Source: JBCCXZ01 sp965228005 (GTDB lineage: Bacteria > Planctomycetota > Planctomycetia > Pirellulales > Lacipirellulaceae). Taken from it: DNA of 64,000 nt. The translations under genes were made by a program, and so were the position numbers. Where the stretch lies: assembly GCA_965228005.1 (NCBI GenBank), contig CBDDGV010000003.1, positions 682,001 to 746,000 of the forward strand. The letters run 5' to 3'. Under the pieces are notes generated by a model. The model ran no database searches and was not told the origin of the DNA. It worked only from the letters and a program-made list of their open reading frames with translations. Numbering within the stretch: position 1 is the stretch's first letter; each line of letters opens with the position of its first letter. Positions 1 to 9,557 of the stretch are shown here, piece after piece.

Positions 1-1551
1 CCGGACCTTCTGCGGCTGCTGGATTCCGCTCTTGTCTGCAACAACGCCCAGGTCGCGAAGCACGACGGCGCCTGGCACGCAGCAGGAGACCCTACCGAGG
101 CCGCCCTGGTCGTTGCTGCGTTGAAGGCCCACCTCGATACGCAAAGCCAGCCCGCCGTCGCCGCGGAGTTCCCTTTCAGCTCCGAAAGAAAACGGATGGC
201 GGTGGTGGTCGACCGGGACGAGCAGCCCGTCGCGTTCGTCAAGGGCGCACCCGAGGTGGTGGTCGAACGGTGCGAGGCCTGGTTCAATGGCAACCAGCCA
301 GAACCGCTCACGGCGGAGCGTCGCCAACAAGTCGACGCCGTCATCGACGCGATGGGGCGGCGGGGCTTGCGGACGCTTGCCCTGGCGGTCCGCGACGTTC
401 CCCCCGGAACTCCGCTCGAAGAGGAGGCGGTCGAGTCAGCACTGACGCTGCTCGGCATCGTGGGGCTCAGCGATCCGCCCAGGCCCGAGGTCCCCGCCGC
501 GATCCGGCTGGCCCAGTCCGCGGGCGTGCGCGTGATCCTGATTACGGGCGACGCCCCGCAGACCGCCCGGGCGATCGCGGAGCAGGTCGGGCTGCAGCCC
601 GAGAGCGTGCTGACGGGCCGGGAGCTCGCCGAGATGAGCGACGAACGGCTCGCCGGAGCGTTGGAGCACCCCGTCGTGTTCGCCCGCACCACGCCTGAGC
701 ACAAGCTGCGGATCGTCCGCCTGCTGCAGTCCCAGGGGGAGGTCGTCGGCATGACCGGCGACGGCGTCAACGACGCGCCGGCGCTCAAGAAGGCCGACGT
801 CGGCATCGCCATGGGCATCCGCGGCACCGACGTCGCCCGCGGCGCCGCCGACATCGTTCTGACCGACGACAACTTCAGCTCCATCGTCGCCGCGGTCGAG
901 GAAGGCCGCCGCCAGTTCGACAACATCCAGAAGTTCGTCCGCTACCTGCTCTCCTCCAACACCGGAGAGATCGTCGCGATCCTCGGCAACATCATCCTCG
1001 GCGGCCCGCTCATCCTGCTGCCGGTGCAGATCCTGTGGATCAACCTCATCACCGACGGGTTTACGGCGGTCGCCCTGGGCGTCGAGCCGGCGGAGCCCTC
1101 CATCATGCGCCGCCCGCCCCGGGACCCCAAAAGGCCGATCCTCGATCGGGCCGGCGTCTGGATGATCGCCGCTCTGGGCGGGTACATTGGCCTCGTCACG
1201 CTAGGGCTCTTCCAGTTCTACCTGAACGACTCCGACCCGGCCTCGCAGGCCGCGGCGGGCACCATGGCGTTCACGGGGATCATCCTCATCGAGAAGGCCA
1301 ACGTGCTGAACTTCCGCTCGCTCGCGGCCCCCCTCTCATCGGTAGGCTTCTTCTCCAACCCCTGGATCCTGGCGGCGATCGCGGGCATGGTTGGCCTGCA
1401 GGTCGCCGCGGTCTACACCCCGTTCCTGCAAGACGCCCTGCACACCGTGCCGCTGAGCCTCGCCGACTGGGGGCTTCTGATCGCGGTTTCGATCCCGATC
1501 GTGGTGATTGTGGAGGCGTACAAGGTGATCCAGGCCCGCCGCAGCCCTTAG
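1..1551 (+). CDS. Cation-transporting P-type ATPase (Ca2+ type), 5' partial
   Basis: The frame is open from base 1, so the N-terminus and the DKTG phosphorylation site lie outside the window; 516 residues are visible. In order they show the nucleotide-binding motif GDPTEAALV (about residue 29), KGAPE (about residue 81), the P-domain hinge TGDGVNDAPAL (about residue 252) and several membrane helices up to the C-terminus. This order and the GDPTEAAL form are typical of P2-type Ca2+/Mn2+ or Na+/K+ pumps, which use ATP to export cations across the cytoplasmic membrane. The exact ion cannot be read here because the helix M4 residues are missing. The gene ends 36 bases before the convergent PEP-CTERM gene. 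Confidence 0.93.
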   Translation, partial: PDLLRLLDSALVCNNAQVAKHDGAWHAAGDPTEAALVVAALKAHLDTQSQPAVAAEFPFSSERKRMAVVVDRDEQPVAFVKGAPEVVVERCEAWFNGNQPEPLTAERRQQVDAVIDAMGRRGLRTLALAVRDVPPGTPLEEEAVESALTLLGIVGLSDPPRPEVPAAIRLAQSAGVRVILITGDAPQTARAIAEQVGLQPESVLTGRELAEMSDERLAGALEHPVVFARTTPEHKLRIVRLLQSQGEVVGMTGDGVNDAPALKKADVGIAMGIRGTDVARGAADIVLTDDNFSSIVAAVEEGRRQFDNIQKFVRYLLSSNTGEIVAILGNIILGGPLILLPVQILWINLITDGFTAVALGVEPAEPSIMRRPPRDPKRPILDRAGVWMIAALGGYIGLVTLGLFQFYLNDSDPASQAAAGTMAFTGIILIEKANVLNFRSLAAPLSSVGFFSNPWILAAIAGMVGLQVAAVYTPFLQDALHTVPLSLADWGLLIAVSIPIVVIVEAYKVIQARRSP

Positions 1552-1587
1552 GCGGGTAGTAAGGCATCTACCGGATTAACAACTCGA

Positions 1588-2412
1588 TCAGACCCGCACG
1601 CGGCGGTTCCAGGCCGCGGCGAACAACAAAGCCATCAGAAGGGTCACCGGCTCGGGGACTTGTTCGAAGTTGACTTGTGGGTTGTCCGGTGCGGCCGTAC
1701 TCGTGATGGTGGCCCCCACGAACGTCTCGCCAACCGGGTCCAGTAAAATCAACTCGTCCAGACTCAAGGTGTTTAACGCGTCGATCAGCACATCGCCGCT
1801 ACCCAGCAGTTGCACCTCCAGTTCCATGTGGGCCCAGTGTTCGTCGAGCAATCCGTCGGTGCTCCCGGTGTGGAGCGCGATCTCGTAGAGCTGGTTGCTG
1901 AGGCTGGTCCCGGAAGGGGTGAACGGCTCCCAGCTATCGACAATCAGCCGATCGGTCTGGGTGTTCACCCCCGACTGATGGGTCCATAGTGCAACGCGCA
2001 TGATCCCGCCGGCCTGGGGCCCCACGGAGATGCGGTCCACGAGCAGATCCAGGTCGAACCGCAGGTGGGACCGCGATCCGTCGGGGGTGTCGATGTAGAA
2101 GGCGTCGCGGATCGAGACGAACGCGTAGCCGCTGGGAAAGGCGTTCGAGTTGGCAAGCGAGGTCCCGATATCGTAGTTGGCGACGTCGATGTTGGCGGTA
2201 GCGATGTACCCGGGCGCGACGCTCGTTACGGGGCCGGTGACCACATTGGTCCCGTGGTACAGCTCCTCGCGGAGCGGGGTCACATCTGGCGGCTGGAAGT
2301 GCTTGATCCAAGCCCCCTCGAAGCCGCCCCGTAGTGCTGGCTCCCCGATTGTGTAAGCGGCGGCTGTCGATGCCGAAACAACGATCGCCAAGAAAATGCT
2401 GATCCGTCCCAT
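1588..2412 (-). CDS. PEP-CTERM sorting domain protein, secreted
   Basis: A 274-residue protein with an N-terminal signal peptide (MGRISIFLAIVVSAS) and a classic C-terminal PEP-CTERM tag: VPEP, a hydrophobic helix and a basic end (NRRVRV). Such proteins are exported and anchored or processed at the cell surface by an exosortase. The start at 2412 is chosen over an in-frame site 93 bases upstream because it is preceded by a GGAG Shine-Dalgarno and directly begins the signal peptide. The mature part is unrecognised. It is probably a single-gene unit: it converges with the ATPase gene, and the next minus-strand gene upstream is 230 bases away. Confidence 0.85.
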   Translation of the reverse strand: MGRISIFLAIVVSASTAAAYTIGEPALRGGFEGAWIKHFQPPDVTPLREELYHGTNVVTGPVTSVAPGYIATANIDVANYDIGTSLANSNAFPSGYAFVSIRDAFYIDTPDGSRSHLRFDLDLLVDRISVGPQAGGIMRVALWTHQSGVNTQTDRLIVDSWEPFTPSGTSLSNQLYEIALHTGSTDGLLDEHWAHMELEVQLLGSGDVLIDALNTLSLDELILLDPVGETFVGATITSTAAPDNPQVNFEQVPEPVTLLMALLFAAAWNRRVRV

Positions 2413-2643
2413 GGCTCCACCCCCCTCGCGTACAGACCAACTCGGATCACGGCGTGGGGCGTGCGCGCTAAGCACAGGGCGGTGTGCGGCCTGCACACCC
2501 TGCACGTCGAAGAAACGCCGGTACTGGTTGGAAATCGGCGTTCCTGTCGTTCAGCAAAACTCAGCGTGCAAGTTGCGTACCAAGAGAGAGCGGACTCAGT
2601 GACTCAAACCACTGGCCCAACCTGAGGTGCGGAGCATCAGCAA

Positions 2644-3402
2644 TCAAGAGGCGCCCGCGTCCAGCTCCGCCATCACCTCGTCCGGCACGTTGAAGTTCGC
2701 CGCCACGCTCTGCACGTCGTCGTGGTCGTCGAGCGCCTCCAGCAGCTTGATCGCCTTGCGGGCGTCGTCGCCCTCCAGGTCGAGCGGCTCGTTGGGCACC
2801 CAGGCGATCTCGCGGCTCTCGGTGGGCAGCTCCGCCGCGTCGAGCGCGTCGCACACCCCCGCGAAGGCGTCGGGCGTGCTGAGCACCTCGAAGCCGTCGC
2901 CCTCTTCGCGGACGTCGTCGGCGCCCGCCTCTAGGGCCAGCTCCATCAACGCGTCCTCGGTTGTCTTGTCGCCCGCGACGGTTACGACGCCCTTCCGCTC
3001 GAACATCCACGCGGCGCTGCCGCTGGTGCCGAGTTTGCCGCCGTTGATCTCGAAGATCTTCCGCACCTCCGGGGCCGTGCGGTTGCGGTTGTCGGTGAGG
3101 ATCTCGCAGAGCACCGCGACGCCGCCGAGGCCGTGGCCCTCGTAGAGCACCTCTTCGAGGTTGCCGCCCTCGAGTTCGCCGGTGCCCTTCTTGATCGCAC
3201 GCTCGATATTGTCCTTCGGCATGCTCACCGCTTTGGCGTCGTTGATCGCGTAGCGGAGCCGCAGGTTCATCGAGGGGTCGCCGCCGCCGGTGCGCGCGGC
3301 GATGATGATCGCCTTGGAGAGCTTGCTCCAGAGCTTGCCCCGCTTGTTGTCGATCAGGGCCTTCTTGTGCTTGATCCCGGCCCAGTGGGAGTGACCAGCC
3401 AT
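2644..3402 (-). CDS. YebC/PmpR family transcriptional or translational regulator
   Basis: The 252-residue protein starts with the family signature MAGHSHWAGIKHKK and continues with the conserved blocks RLRYAINDAKAVSMPKDNIERAI, YEGHGLGGVA and NGGKLGTSGSAAWMF (shortened here), all hallmarks of the TACO1/YebC family. Members are cytoplasmic; some bind DNA as regulators and others help ribosomes through proline stretches. The length is usual. The C-terminal third is acidic, as in the family. It stands apart from its neighbours, with a palindromic repeat just upstream at 3459-3539. Confidence 0.96.
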   Translation of the reverse strand: MAGHSHWAGIKHKKALIDNKRGKLWSKLSKAIIIAARTGGGDPSMNLRLRYAINDAKAVSMPKDNIERAIKKGTGELEGGNLEEVLYEGHGLGGVAVLCEILTDNRNRTAPEVRKIFEINGGKLGTSGSAAWMFERKGVVTVAGDKTTEDALMELALEAGADDVREEGDGFEVLSTPDAFAGVCDALDAAELPTESREIAWVPNEPLDLEGDDARKAIKLLEALDDHDDVQSVAANFNVPDEVMAELDAGAS

Positions 3403-3458
3403 GGCGGTTTGGTGGGTTGCGGTGCTAGTGGGAGGACAGCCGAATGCGGGATGGATTT

Positions 3459-3539
3459 AAGATCGAAGATTGAAGATTGCAGATCTACAAGAAGCGCTCC
3501 AACGACTCGTCAGGTCTTCAATCTACAATCTTCGATCTC
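3459..3539. repeat. Inverted repeat between yebC-like gene and the nusA operon end
   Basis: Bases 3459-3483 (core GATCGAAGATTGAAGATTG) are the imperfect reverse complement of 3515-3539 (TCTTCAATCTACAATCTTCG and following). The element fills the gap between two minus-strand genes. It has no T-tract, so it is better read as a dispersed palindromic repeat than a terminator. Confidence 0.7.
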
Positions 3540-3549
3540 AGATTCTCTC

Positions 3550-4527
3550 CTACCTCGGTTTGCGCTTCGCGAGGCCCTTCGCGGCCTTCTTTTTCTTCTT
3601 CGCGGGCGTCTTCTTGGCGACCTTCTTTTTGGCCACCTTCTTCTTGACCTTTTTCTTTACCTTCTTCTTAGGCGCGGCCGCCTTGACGGTTTTGGTCTTG
3701 GCGGACTTCTTCGCGGCGGGAGCCGCCTTGGTTGTTTTCTTCGCCGGCTTCTTCTCGGCGGCCTTCTTCTCAGGCGCCTTCTTCTCGGTCTTGGCGGGCT
3801 TCTTCGTCGCCTTGGGCTTCTTCTCCGGCTCGGGCGGCTTCTTGGGGGCGCGCTTCGGCAGGCGGTCTTTGCACTGGGGGTCGATCTCCAGCAGCAGCTT
3901 GCGGATCGTCGGCCCGAACGGGCTGCGGCCCATCTCCACGCCGATCTGGTGCAGCAGCGAGCCGACCTCCACGCCCTTGTTCTTGGGCACGGTCCGCTCC
4001 AGGCCCGGCACGGCCCGCTTGGCCGCCTCGGCGTCGGAGATCACGCCCACGATCCGCAGCGACTCCAGCAGCCCGTCGTTCACCGCGATCGAGTGCCCGC
4101 CCAGCCCGTTCTGCACGACGTAGGCCACGGTGAAGTCGCCGGTCCCCTTGTGCTTGTGCAGGTCTTTGACCGCCTGGCCGATGTTCTGCTTCTTGGTCGC
4201 CTCCATGTCGAACGAGTATTGGCTCTCGAAGACGCTCTGCAGGACCCGCCGCAGGCGGGTGGCCGACTCTTGCGGGTCGTTCAGCGGCTTGCAGACCTCG
4301 GTCAGTTCCCGGATCGAGCTGACGCGCACCTCGTTCCAGTCGAAGTAGCCCTCCCGCAGCTTCTGGAACACCTGCTCCGCCGGCTCTTGCAGCGAGTTCT
4401 GCAGCAGGCAGGCGAACACCAGGTGGTCGAACACCGTGCGGTCGGCGGCCGGGTCGACCGGCTGGAAGTGCTTCTTCGCGACCTTGACGACGCGGTTGAT
4501 CAGGGCGGCTCGGTTGTTGGTTGCCAT
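3550..4527 (-). CDS. Endonuclease III-like (HhH-GPD fold) protein with histone H1-like lysine-rich tail
   Basis: 325 residues. Residues 1-220 follow the layout of the endonuclease III/HhH-GPD fold: a helical start, a hairpin motif at 127-137 (KGTGDFTVAYV) and an IAVND segment at 147-151. The residues that make DNA glycosylases active are not there: the HhH lysine position is Phe132, and the catalytic Asp of IAVD is Asn150. No C-terminal Fe-S cysteine cluster is seen. From about 225 to the end the chain is Lys/Ala/Pro-rich with AKKKVAKK-type repeats, as in histone H1-like proteins. Inference: a DNA-binding, non-catalytic nucleoid protein. It is the last gene of the nusA-infB-rbfA cluster, 64 bases after rbfA. 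The glycosylase kinship is by pattern only. Confidence 0.75.
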   Translation of the reverse strand: MATNNRAALINRVVKVAKKHFQPVDPAADRTVFDHLVFACLLQNSLQEPAEQVFQKLREGYFDWNEVRVSSIRELTEVCKPLNDPQESATRLRRVLQSVFESQYSFDMEATKKQNIGQAVKDLHKHKGTGDFTVAYVVQNGLGGHSIAVNDGLLESLRIVGVISDAEAAKRAVPGLERTVPKNKGVEVGSLLHQIGVEMGRSPFGPTIRKLLLEIDPQCKDRLPKRAPKKPPEPEKKPKATKKPAKTEKKAPEKKAAEKKPAKKTTKAAPAAKKSAKTKTVKAAAPKKKVKKKVKKKVAKKKVAKKTPAKKKKKAAKGLAKRKPR

Positions 4528-4591
4528 CGTTGTCGTATTCGGGAGCGGTTGTCGGTTTGCGGCCGCCCGGGGGGCGCCGGTTAAGTCGTGG

Positions 4592-4996
4592 TTACACTTC
4601 GCCGTCGTCTTCGCCGGCTTCGGCGTCGGACGCAGCCTCGACGCCCGGCCCGTCTTCGGGCAGCACGTCGTTCAGCAGCTTGGCGATCGCGATCGACTGC
4701 TTCACGCCCTGGTCCAGCTCGAACCGGATCTTTGGCGTGTAGCGGGTGTCGATCCGTTTGGCCACCTTCTGCTGCAGGTAGCCGGCCGAGCTCTGCAGGC
4801 CGTGCAGGCACAGGTTCTGGGCGGTCTCGTCCCCCATCACCGAGACGTGGACCTTCGCCAGGCGCATATCGGGCGACACTTCAACGTACGTCACCGTCAC
4901 GCCCTCGATACGCGGGTCTTTCAGGTCGGCCAGGATGGCCATGCTGACCACCTCGCGGATGGCCGCCTCGGCCTTCTGCACACGTCTTGAGGTCAT
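4592..4996 (-). CDS. rbfA: Ribosome-binding factor A
   Basis: 134 residues from the ATG at 4996; a TTG 18 bases upstream is also possible. The start MTSRRVQKAEAAIREVVSM, the DPRIEGVTVTYVEVSPDMRLAKVHVSV core and the RIDTRYTPKIRFELDQG segment (a KH-type fold) identify RbfA, which binds the 30S subunit and helps mature the 5' end of 16S rRNA, notably in the cold. It lies 77 bases after infB in the usual nusA-infB-rbfA order. The C-terminal tail is acidic (ASDAEAGEDDGEV). Confidence 0.95.
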   Translation of the reverse strand: MTSRRVQKAEAAIREVVSMAILADLKDPRIEGVTVTYVEVSPDMRLAKVHVSVMGDETAQNLCLHGLQSSAGYLQQKVAKRIDTRYTPKIRFELDQGVKQSIAIAKLLNDVLPEDGPGVEAASDAEAGEDDGEV

Positions 4997-5073
4997 CGCT
5001 GTTGTTTGCCGCAACCGGGACGGGGTCGTGAGGGGGCGGGGTCGGGGAGACGCGGGGTTGGGGAGACGTGACG

Positions 5074-7863
5074 CTAGTCGTCGAAGCTCCGGCCCACCTC
5101 GTCCACGCGGTAGACCTCAAAGATGTCGCCTTCCTTCACGTCGTTAAATCCGGCGAGCTTCATACCGCACTCAAAACCCTCCCGCACTTCTTTGGCGTCG
5201 TCCTTCTCGCGGCGGAGCGTGTCGAGCACGTAGTCGCCGATGATCGTGCTGTCGCGGATCACACGGGCGCGGGCGTTCCGCTCCACCGTGCCCGAGAGCA
5301 CCCGGCAGCCGGCTACGGTGCCGACGCGGCTGATCTTGAAGACCTGCTGCACCAACGCGCGGCCGAGGTCGACCTCCCGCTCCTCGGGCTTGAGCATGCC
5401 CTCGAGCGCGGCCTTGAGGTCTTCGGTGATCTTGTAGATCACCTCGTAGCGGCGGACCTGCACGCCCTTCTGCTCGGCCAGGATACGCGCCTTCTCGTCG
5501 GGCACGACGTTGAAGCCGATGATGATCGCGTCCGAGGCGTCCGCCAGCGTGACGTCGGCCTCGGTGATCCCGCCGACGGTGGCCTGCAGGAGCTTGATCT
5601 TCACCTCGGGGTGCTCGAGCTTCAGCAGCTCTTTCTCGATCGCCTCGATCGACCCGCGGACATCCGCCCGCAGGATGATGTTGAGCGTCTGCACCTCGTC
5701 GGTGCCTTCGAGCCGGTCGAACAGGTTCTCCAGCGTGACGTGCGACACCACGCCTCCCAGCGACGCCGCCCGCGCGTCGTCGGCGCGAGACTCGGCGATC
5801 TCCCGGGCGTCGGCGATGTCGTCCAGCACGTAGAACCGCTCGCCCGCGCCAGGGGCCGAGTCGAAGCCGGTGACGTTCACCGGCGTGCTGGGGCCGGCCT
5901 CTTCGAGCCGGACGCTGGGCTGCAGCGTGTCGTACATCGCCTTCACGCGGCCGTAGGCGTCGCCGCACACCACCACGTCGCCCACCTTGAGCGTGCCCGT
6001 CTGCACGATGAGCTTCGAGACCACGCCCCGGTCCGCCTCCTGCTGGGCTTCGAGGCAGGTGCCCATCGCGCTCCGCTCGGGGTTAGCCTTGTACTCGTGC
6101 AGCTCGGCCACGGTCAGCACCGTGTCGAGCAGCTCGTCGATGCCGTCGCCGGTGATGGCGCTGGTCTTCACGACCTCGATGTCCCCGCCCCACTCGCTCG
6201 GCTGGAGGCCGTTCTGCGAGAGCTGCTGCAGCGCCTTCATCGGGTCGACGCCCGGGAGGTCGCTCTTGTTGAGTGCGACCACGATCGGCACCTCCGCCGC
6301 CTGGGCGTGGCTGATCGCTTCTTCGGTCTGGGGCATCACGCCGTCGTCCGCGGCCACAACGAGCACGGCGATGTCCGTGACGTTCGCCCCGCGGGCGCGC
6401 ATCTCGGTGAAGGCCTCGTGGCCCGGCGTGTCGACGAACGAGATGTGCTTGTCGTCCTTGTCGATGGTGTACGCGCGGATGTGCTGCGTGATGCCGCCGC
6501 TCTCGCCGCTAACCACGTTGATGCCGATGATGCGGTCCAGGAGCGAGGTCTTGCCGTGGTCGACGTGACCCAGGAACGTGATGACCGGCGGCCGGTCGGC
6601 CAGGCTGTCCTCGGGGTCTTCCTGCTCTTCGAGCTGCGTCAGCAGGCGGTCTTCGATTGTCTCCGGCTGCTTGAACTCGACGTCGACGCCCAACTCCGCC
6701 GCGACGAACTCGGTCATCTCCGGGTCCATCGCCGCGGTGATGGTGGTCATCACGCCTTCGGACATCAGGATGCGGAGGATGTCGGTCGCCGGCACGCCGG
6801 CCGCCTCGGAGAGTTCGCGGACCGTGCACGGCAGCTGGACGGCGATCTTGTCCTTCCGCGGCGCCGCGGTGCTGACGCCCTTGCGACGGGGCCGCCGTGT
6901 CTGACGGATGGGCATCCGCGTGCCGCCCCGCCCGGGGGTCCGCTTGCGGTTGAGCTGCCGCTGCTCACGGCCTCCGAGCATGGGGGTCTCTTCGCCCGGG
7001 CCGCCCTTGTCCTTGCCCTTGCGGCCGCGGCGGCCGCCGCCGTCTTCCTCTTTTTGTTTCTTGGCGTCTTCGAGCGCATCCTCGTGCTTCCGCAGGTGCG
7101 CCGCCAGCGGCTTGCTGCCGCTCTTGCCGGCCTTGAGGGCGTCGGCGGGCAGCTTCATGTCCGGCTTCTGCGCCGGGGGGTCTGCGCCGGTCGGCTTCGG
7201 CGGCGGCGGGGGCGCGTCGCCGCTGGGGATGGGGGCGAGCTTGATCGCCGGCCGACCGCGTCCCTGGTTACCGCCGTTTGCGGGCTTGCCGCCCTTGCCG
7301 CCCTTCTGGTCGCCCAACGCAGGAGGCTTGCCGCCCACCCGGCCGGGGCCGACGTACTCGTCGCGGCGCATCACGCCCGCCAGCGGGCCTTGGCCCCTGG
7401 GGGTCGCGTCGTTGGGGTCCGCGTGCTGCAGGGTCTTCGAGGCGTCGGCGGCTTCGTCCGATGCGGCCTCGGCCGCTTCGGCCGCGGGCTGTTCGGCGGC
7501 CTCGTCGGCGGGTGTTTCGGCCGGCGCTTCGTCTGCCGGAGCTTCGGGCTCGTCCTTCGCCCGGCTCTTCCGCAGGTTGGCCAGCGCGTCGGAAGACGTG
7601 GTGGTCGGCAGCACCTTCATCTTGCCGGTGCGGGCCGTCTCTTTCGGGCGGACCGGGGCGGGCGCCTGCTGCTTGCTCGGCGGCGCTTCGGTCGCTACGC
7701 CGCCGCCCCCTTGGATGTGCTCTTTGAGCTTCGCGGCCTCGTCGTCGCTCAGGCTCGCCAGGGCAGAGCCTTTGCCGCGGATACCTATCTGCGTGCAGAT
7801 ATCGACCAGCTCTTTGCTGTCGATCTTCAGTTCTTTCGCAAGTGCGTAAATACGAAGCGCCAA
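5074..7863 (-). CDS. infB: Translation initiation factor IF-2
   Basis: 929 residues. The N-terminus (ALRIYALAKELKIDSKEL) is an IF2_N domain, followed by a long Ala/Pro/Gly-rich linker with GRGGTRM-type stretches, a second IF2_N-like domain (LPCTVRELSEAAGV), and the G domain with GHVDHGKTS near residue 434, DTPGHE and NKSD. Domains II, III and IV follow. IF-2 is the GTPase that brings initiator tRNA to the 30S subunit. The start codon is TTG at 7863, supported by a GGAGAGG Shine-Dalgarno immediately upstream. It is 153 bases downstream of nusA and cotranscribed with it by context. Confidence 0.98.
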   Translation of the reverse strand: MALRIYALAKELKIDSKELVDICTQIGIRGKGSALASLSDDEAAKLKEHIQGGGGVATEAPPSKQQAPAPVRPKETARTGKMKVLPTTTSSDALANLRKSRAKDEPEAPADEAPAETPADEAAEQPAAEAAEAASDEAADASKTLQHADPNDATPRGQGPLAGVMRRDEYVGPGRVGGKPPALGDQKGGKGGKPANGGNQGRGRPAIKLAPIPSGDAPPPPPKPTGADPPAQKPDMKLPADALKAGKSGSKPLAAHLRKHEDALEDAKKQKEEDGGGRRGRKGKDKGGPGEETPMLGGREQRQLNRKRTPGRGGTRMPIRQTRRPRRKGVSTAAPRKDKIAVQLPCTVRELSEAAGVPATDILRILMSEGVMTTITAAMDPEMTEFVAAELGVDVEFKQPETIEDRLLTQLEEQEDPEDSLADRPPVITFLGHVDHGKTSLLDRIIGINVVSGESGGITQHIRAYTIDKDDKHISFVDTPGHEAFTEMRARGANVTDIAVLVVAADDGVMPQTEEAISHAQAAEVPIVVALNKSDLPGVDPMKALQQLSQNGLQPSEWGGDIEVVKTSAITGDGIDELLDTVLTVAELHEYKANPERSAMGTCLEAQQEADRGVVSKLIVQTGTLKVGDVVVCGDAYGRVKAMYDTLQPSVRLEEAGPSTPVNVTGFDSAPGAGERFYVLDDIADAREIAESRADDARAASLGGVVSHVTLENLFDRLEGTDEVQTLNIILRADVRGSIEAIEKELLKLEHPEVKIKLLQATVGGITEADVTLADASDAIIIGFNVVPDEKARILAEQKGVQVRRYEVIYKITEDLKAALEGMLKPEEREVDLGRALVQQVFKISRVGTVAGCRVLSGTVERNARARVIRDSTIIGDYVLDTLRREKDDAKEVREGFECGMKLAGFNDVKEGDIFEVYRVDEVGRSFDD

Positions 7864-8016
7864 AATGACCTCTCCGGGCCGGGGCGGCCCACGGGCTCTG
7901 CCCCGGCGTTCAATGCCTGTGTCAGGAAACCATGGACGGCGTCCTCCAACAACACATGTGACTCAACCAACCGCCGGGCCGTAGTGCACGCCCCGACGGG
8001 TCCCAAATGTACGGCC

Positions 8017-9384
8017 CTACGCCTCCGGGGCCTTTTCTTCTTCGACGGCCTCGCCTTCCACGGCGGGTTCCGCCGCCGCCTCGGCCGGGGCTTCTTCGCC
8101 CGCAGCCTCTTCGCCGTCGGCGGCTTCTGCGGGCGCGTCTTCCTCGGCTCCCTCGGCCGCTTCGCCCGCGGCTTCTGCCTCCGCGGCCAGGCGTTCTCGC
8201 TCACGCTTCTGGCGGCGGGCCTCGGCCGCGGCGGCCTCTGCCTCTTCGGCGAGCTTCTCGGCCTGCTCGACGATCTGATCGACCGTCGCCTCGTCCAGGT
8301 CGCCCATCGCCATCAGGGCGTCCGGCTCGATGACCGAGAGGTCATCGTAGCTGAGGAAGCCTTCCTCGACCAACTTCTCCGCGACCTCGATCTCCAGCCC
8401 CTCCAGCTCGCTGAATCCCGTCACCGCCCGGTCGATCGACTCGGCCAGCTCTTCCTGGGTCATGATCTCGATGTCCCAGCCGGAGAGCTTGCTCGCCAGG
8501 CGGACGTTCTGCCCGCGGCGGCCGATCGCCAGCGAGAGCTGGTCCTCGCGCACCAGGACGATCGCCCGCCCCAGCATCTTGCAGAGGATCACCTGCTCAA
8601 CCTCGGCCGGCTGCAGGGCGTTGGGGATCAGCACCTCCAGGTCTTCGTCCCAGCGGACGATGTCGATCCGCTCGCCGCCCAGCTCGTCGACGATGTTCTT
8701 AATCCGGTTGCCGCGGACCCCGACGCAGGCGCCGACGCAGTCAACCCGCTGGTCGCTGCTGATCACCGCCACCTTCGAGCGGTAGCCCGGCTCGCGGGCC
8801 ATCGCCCGGATCTCGATCACGCCGTCGATGATCTCGGGGATCTCCTGCTCGAACAGCCGCTGCACCAGCTGCGGCCGGGCGCGGCTGAGGATCACCTTCA
8901 CCCGGCTGCCCGCCTTGCGGACCTCGAACACGGTGGTCCGCACCCGCTCGTTCACGTGGTGCGTCTCGCCGGGGATCTGTTCGCTGCGGGGGAGGATCGC
9001 CTCGACGTTGGAGAGCGTCACCGTTGCGGCGCCGCCCTCGTAACGCTGGATCACGCCGCTGACCATCTGGCCGCTCAGCTCGGTGTACTCGTCGTACAGG
9101 GCGTCCCGCTCCGCCTCGCGGATCTTCTGGATCATCACCTGCTTGGCGGTCTGGGCCCCGATGCGGCCCACGGTCTCTTCCGAGTCGAGCGGAGCGCCGT
9201 TCAGCGTGCCGCTGATCTCGCCGCTGTCGCGGTCGATGCTGATCTCGACCTCTTCCTCTTCGCCGTAGTGCCGCTTGGTCGCCGACACGAGCGCGGCTTC
9301 GATCCCCTCGAAGACGATCTCCTTGTCGATGTTCTTGTCGCGGTGGATGGCATCAACAATCCGCAGCACTTCGGTGGCGTTCAT
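8017..9384 (-). CDS. nusA: Transcription termination/antitermination factor NusA
   Basis: 455 residues from the ATG at 9384, chosen over an upstream in-frame site because GGAGAA sits 6 bases before it and the family N-terminus (MNATEVLRIVDAIHRDKNID) begins there. Seen in order: NusA N-terminal domain, S1 domain (about 135-200), KH domains including GACVGVRGNRIKNIVDELGG (shortened), LAIGRRGQNVRLA, and a C-terminal region with one acidic helical domain. The last about 80 residues are Glu/Ala-rich low complexity. NusA binds RNA polymerase and controls pausing and termination. It is the first gene of the operon; rimP, often upstream of nusA in other bacteria, is not here. Confidence 0.98.
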   Translation of the reverse strand: MNATEVLRIVDAIHRDKNIDKEIVFEGIEAALVSATKRHYGEEEEVEISIDRDSGEISGTLNGAPLDSEETVGRIGAQTAKQVMIQKIREAERDALYDEYTELSGQMVSGVIQRYEGGAATVTLSNVEAILPRSEQIPGETHHVNERVRTTVFEVRKAGSRVKVILSRARPQLVQRLFEQEIPEIIDGVIEIRAMAREPGYRSKVAVISSDQRVDCVGACVGVRGNRIKNIVDELGGERIDIVRWDEDLEVLIPNALQPAEVEQVILCKMLGRAIVLVREDQLSLAIGRRGQNVRLASKLSGWDIEIMTQEELAESIDRAVTGFSELEGLEIEVAEKLVEEGFLSYDDLSVIEPDALMAMGDLDEATVDQIVEQAEKLAEEAEAAAAEARRQKRERERLAAEAEAAGEAAEGAEEDAPAEAADGEEAAGEEAPAEAAAEPAVEGEAVEEEKAPEA

Positions 9385-9557
9385 GTACGGTTCTCCGCGG
9401 CGTTTACGCCCGCCGCCGGGCATACCAGGTTGTTCGAGTTGTATGGGCCCCGGGCGCACGAAGAGCGAACCGTGGGCTGACGCCCTCGGCCGCTCGGTGG
9501 TCGCACGCAGGAAAACCCTTGCCCCGTAAGGCGTTAAGCACCTCCGAGGAATCCATC

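Noticed and set aside
5068..9480. A 1470-codon open frame on the plus strand
   Set aside because: It is antisense to nusA and infB, whose families are certain; its translation is a composition artefact of high-GC third positions on the other strand.
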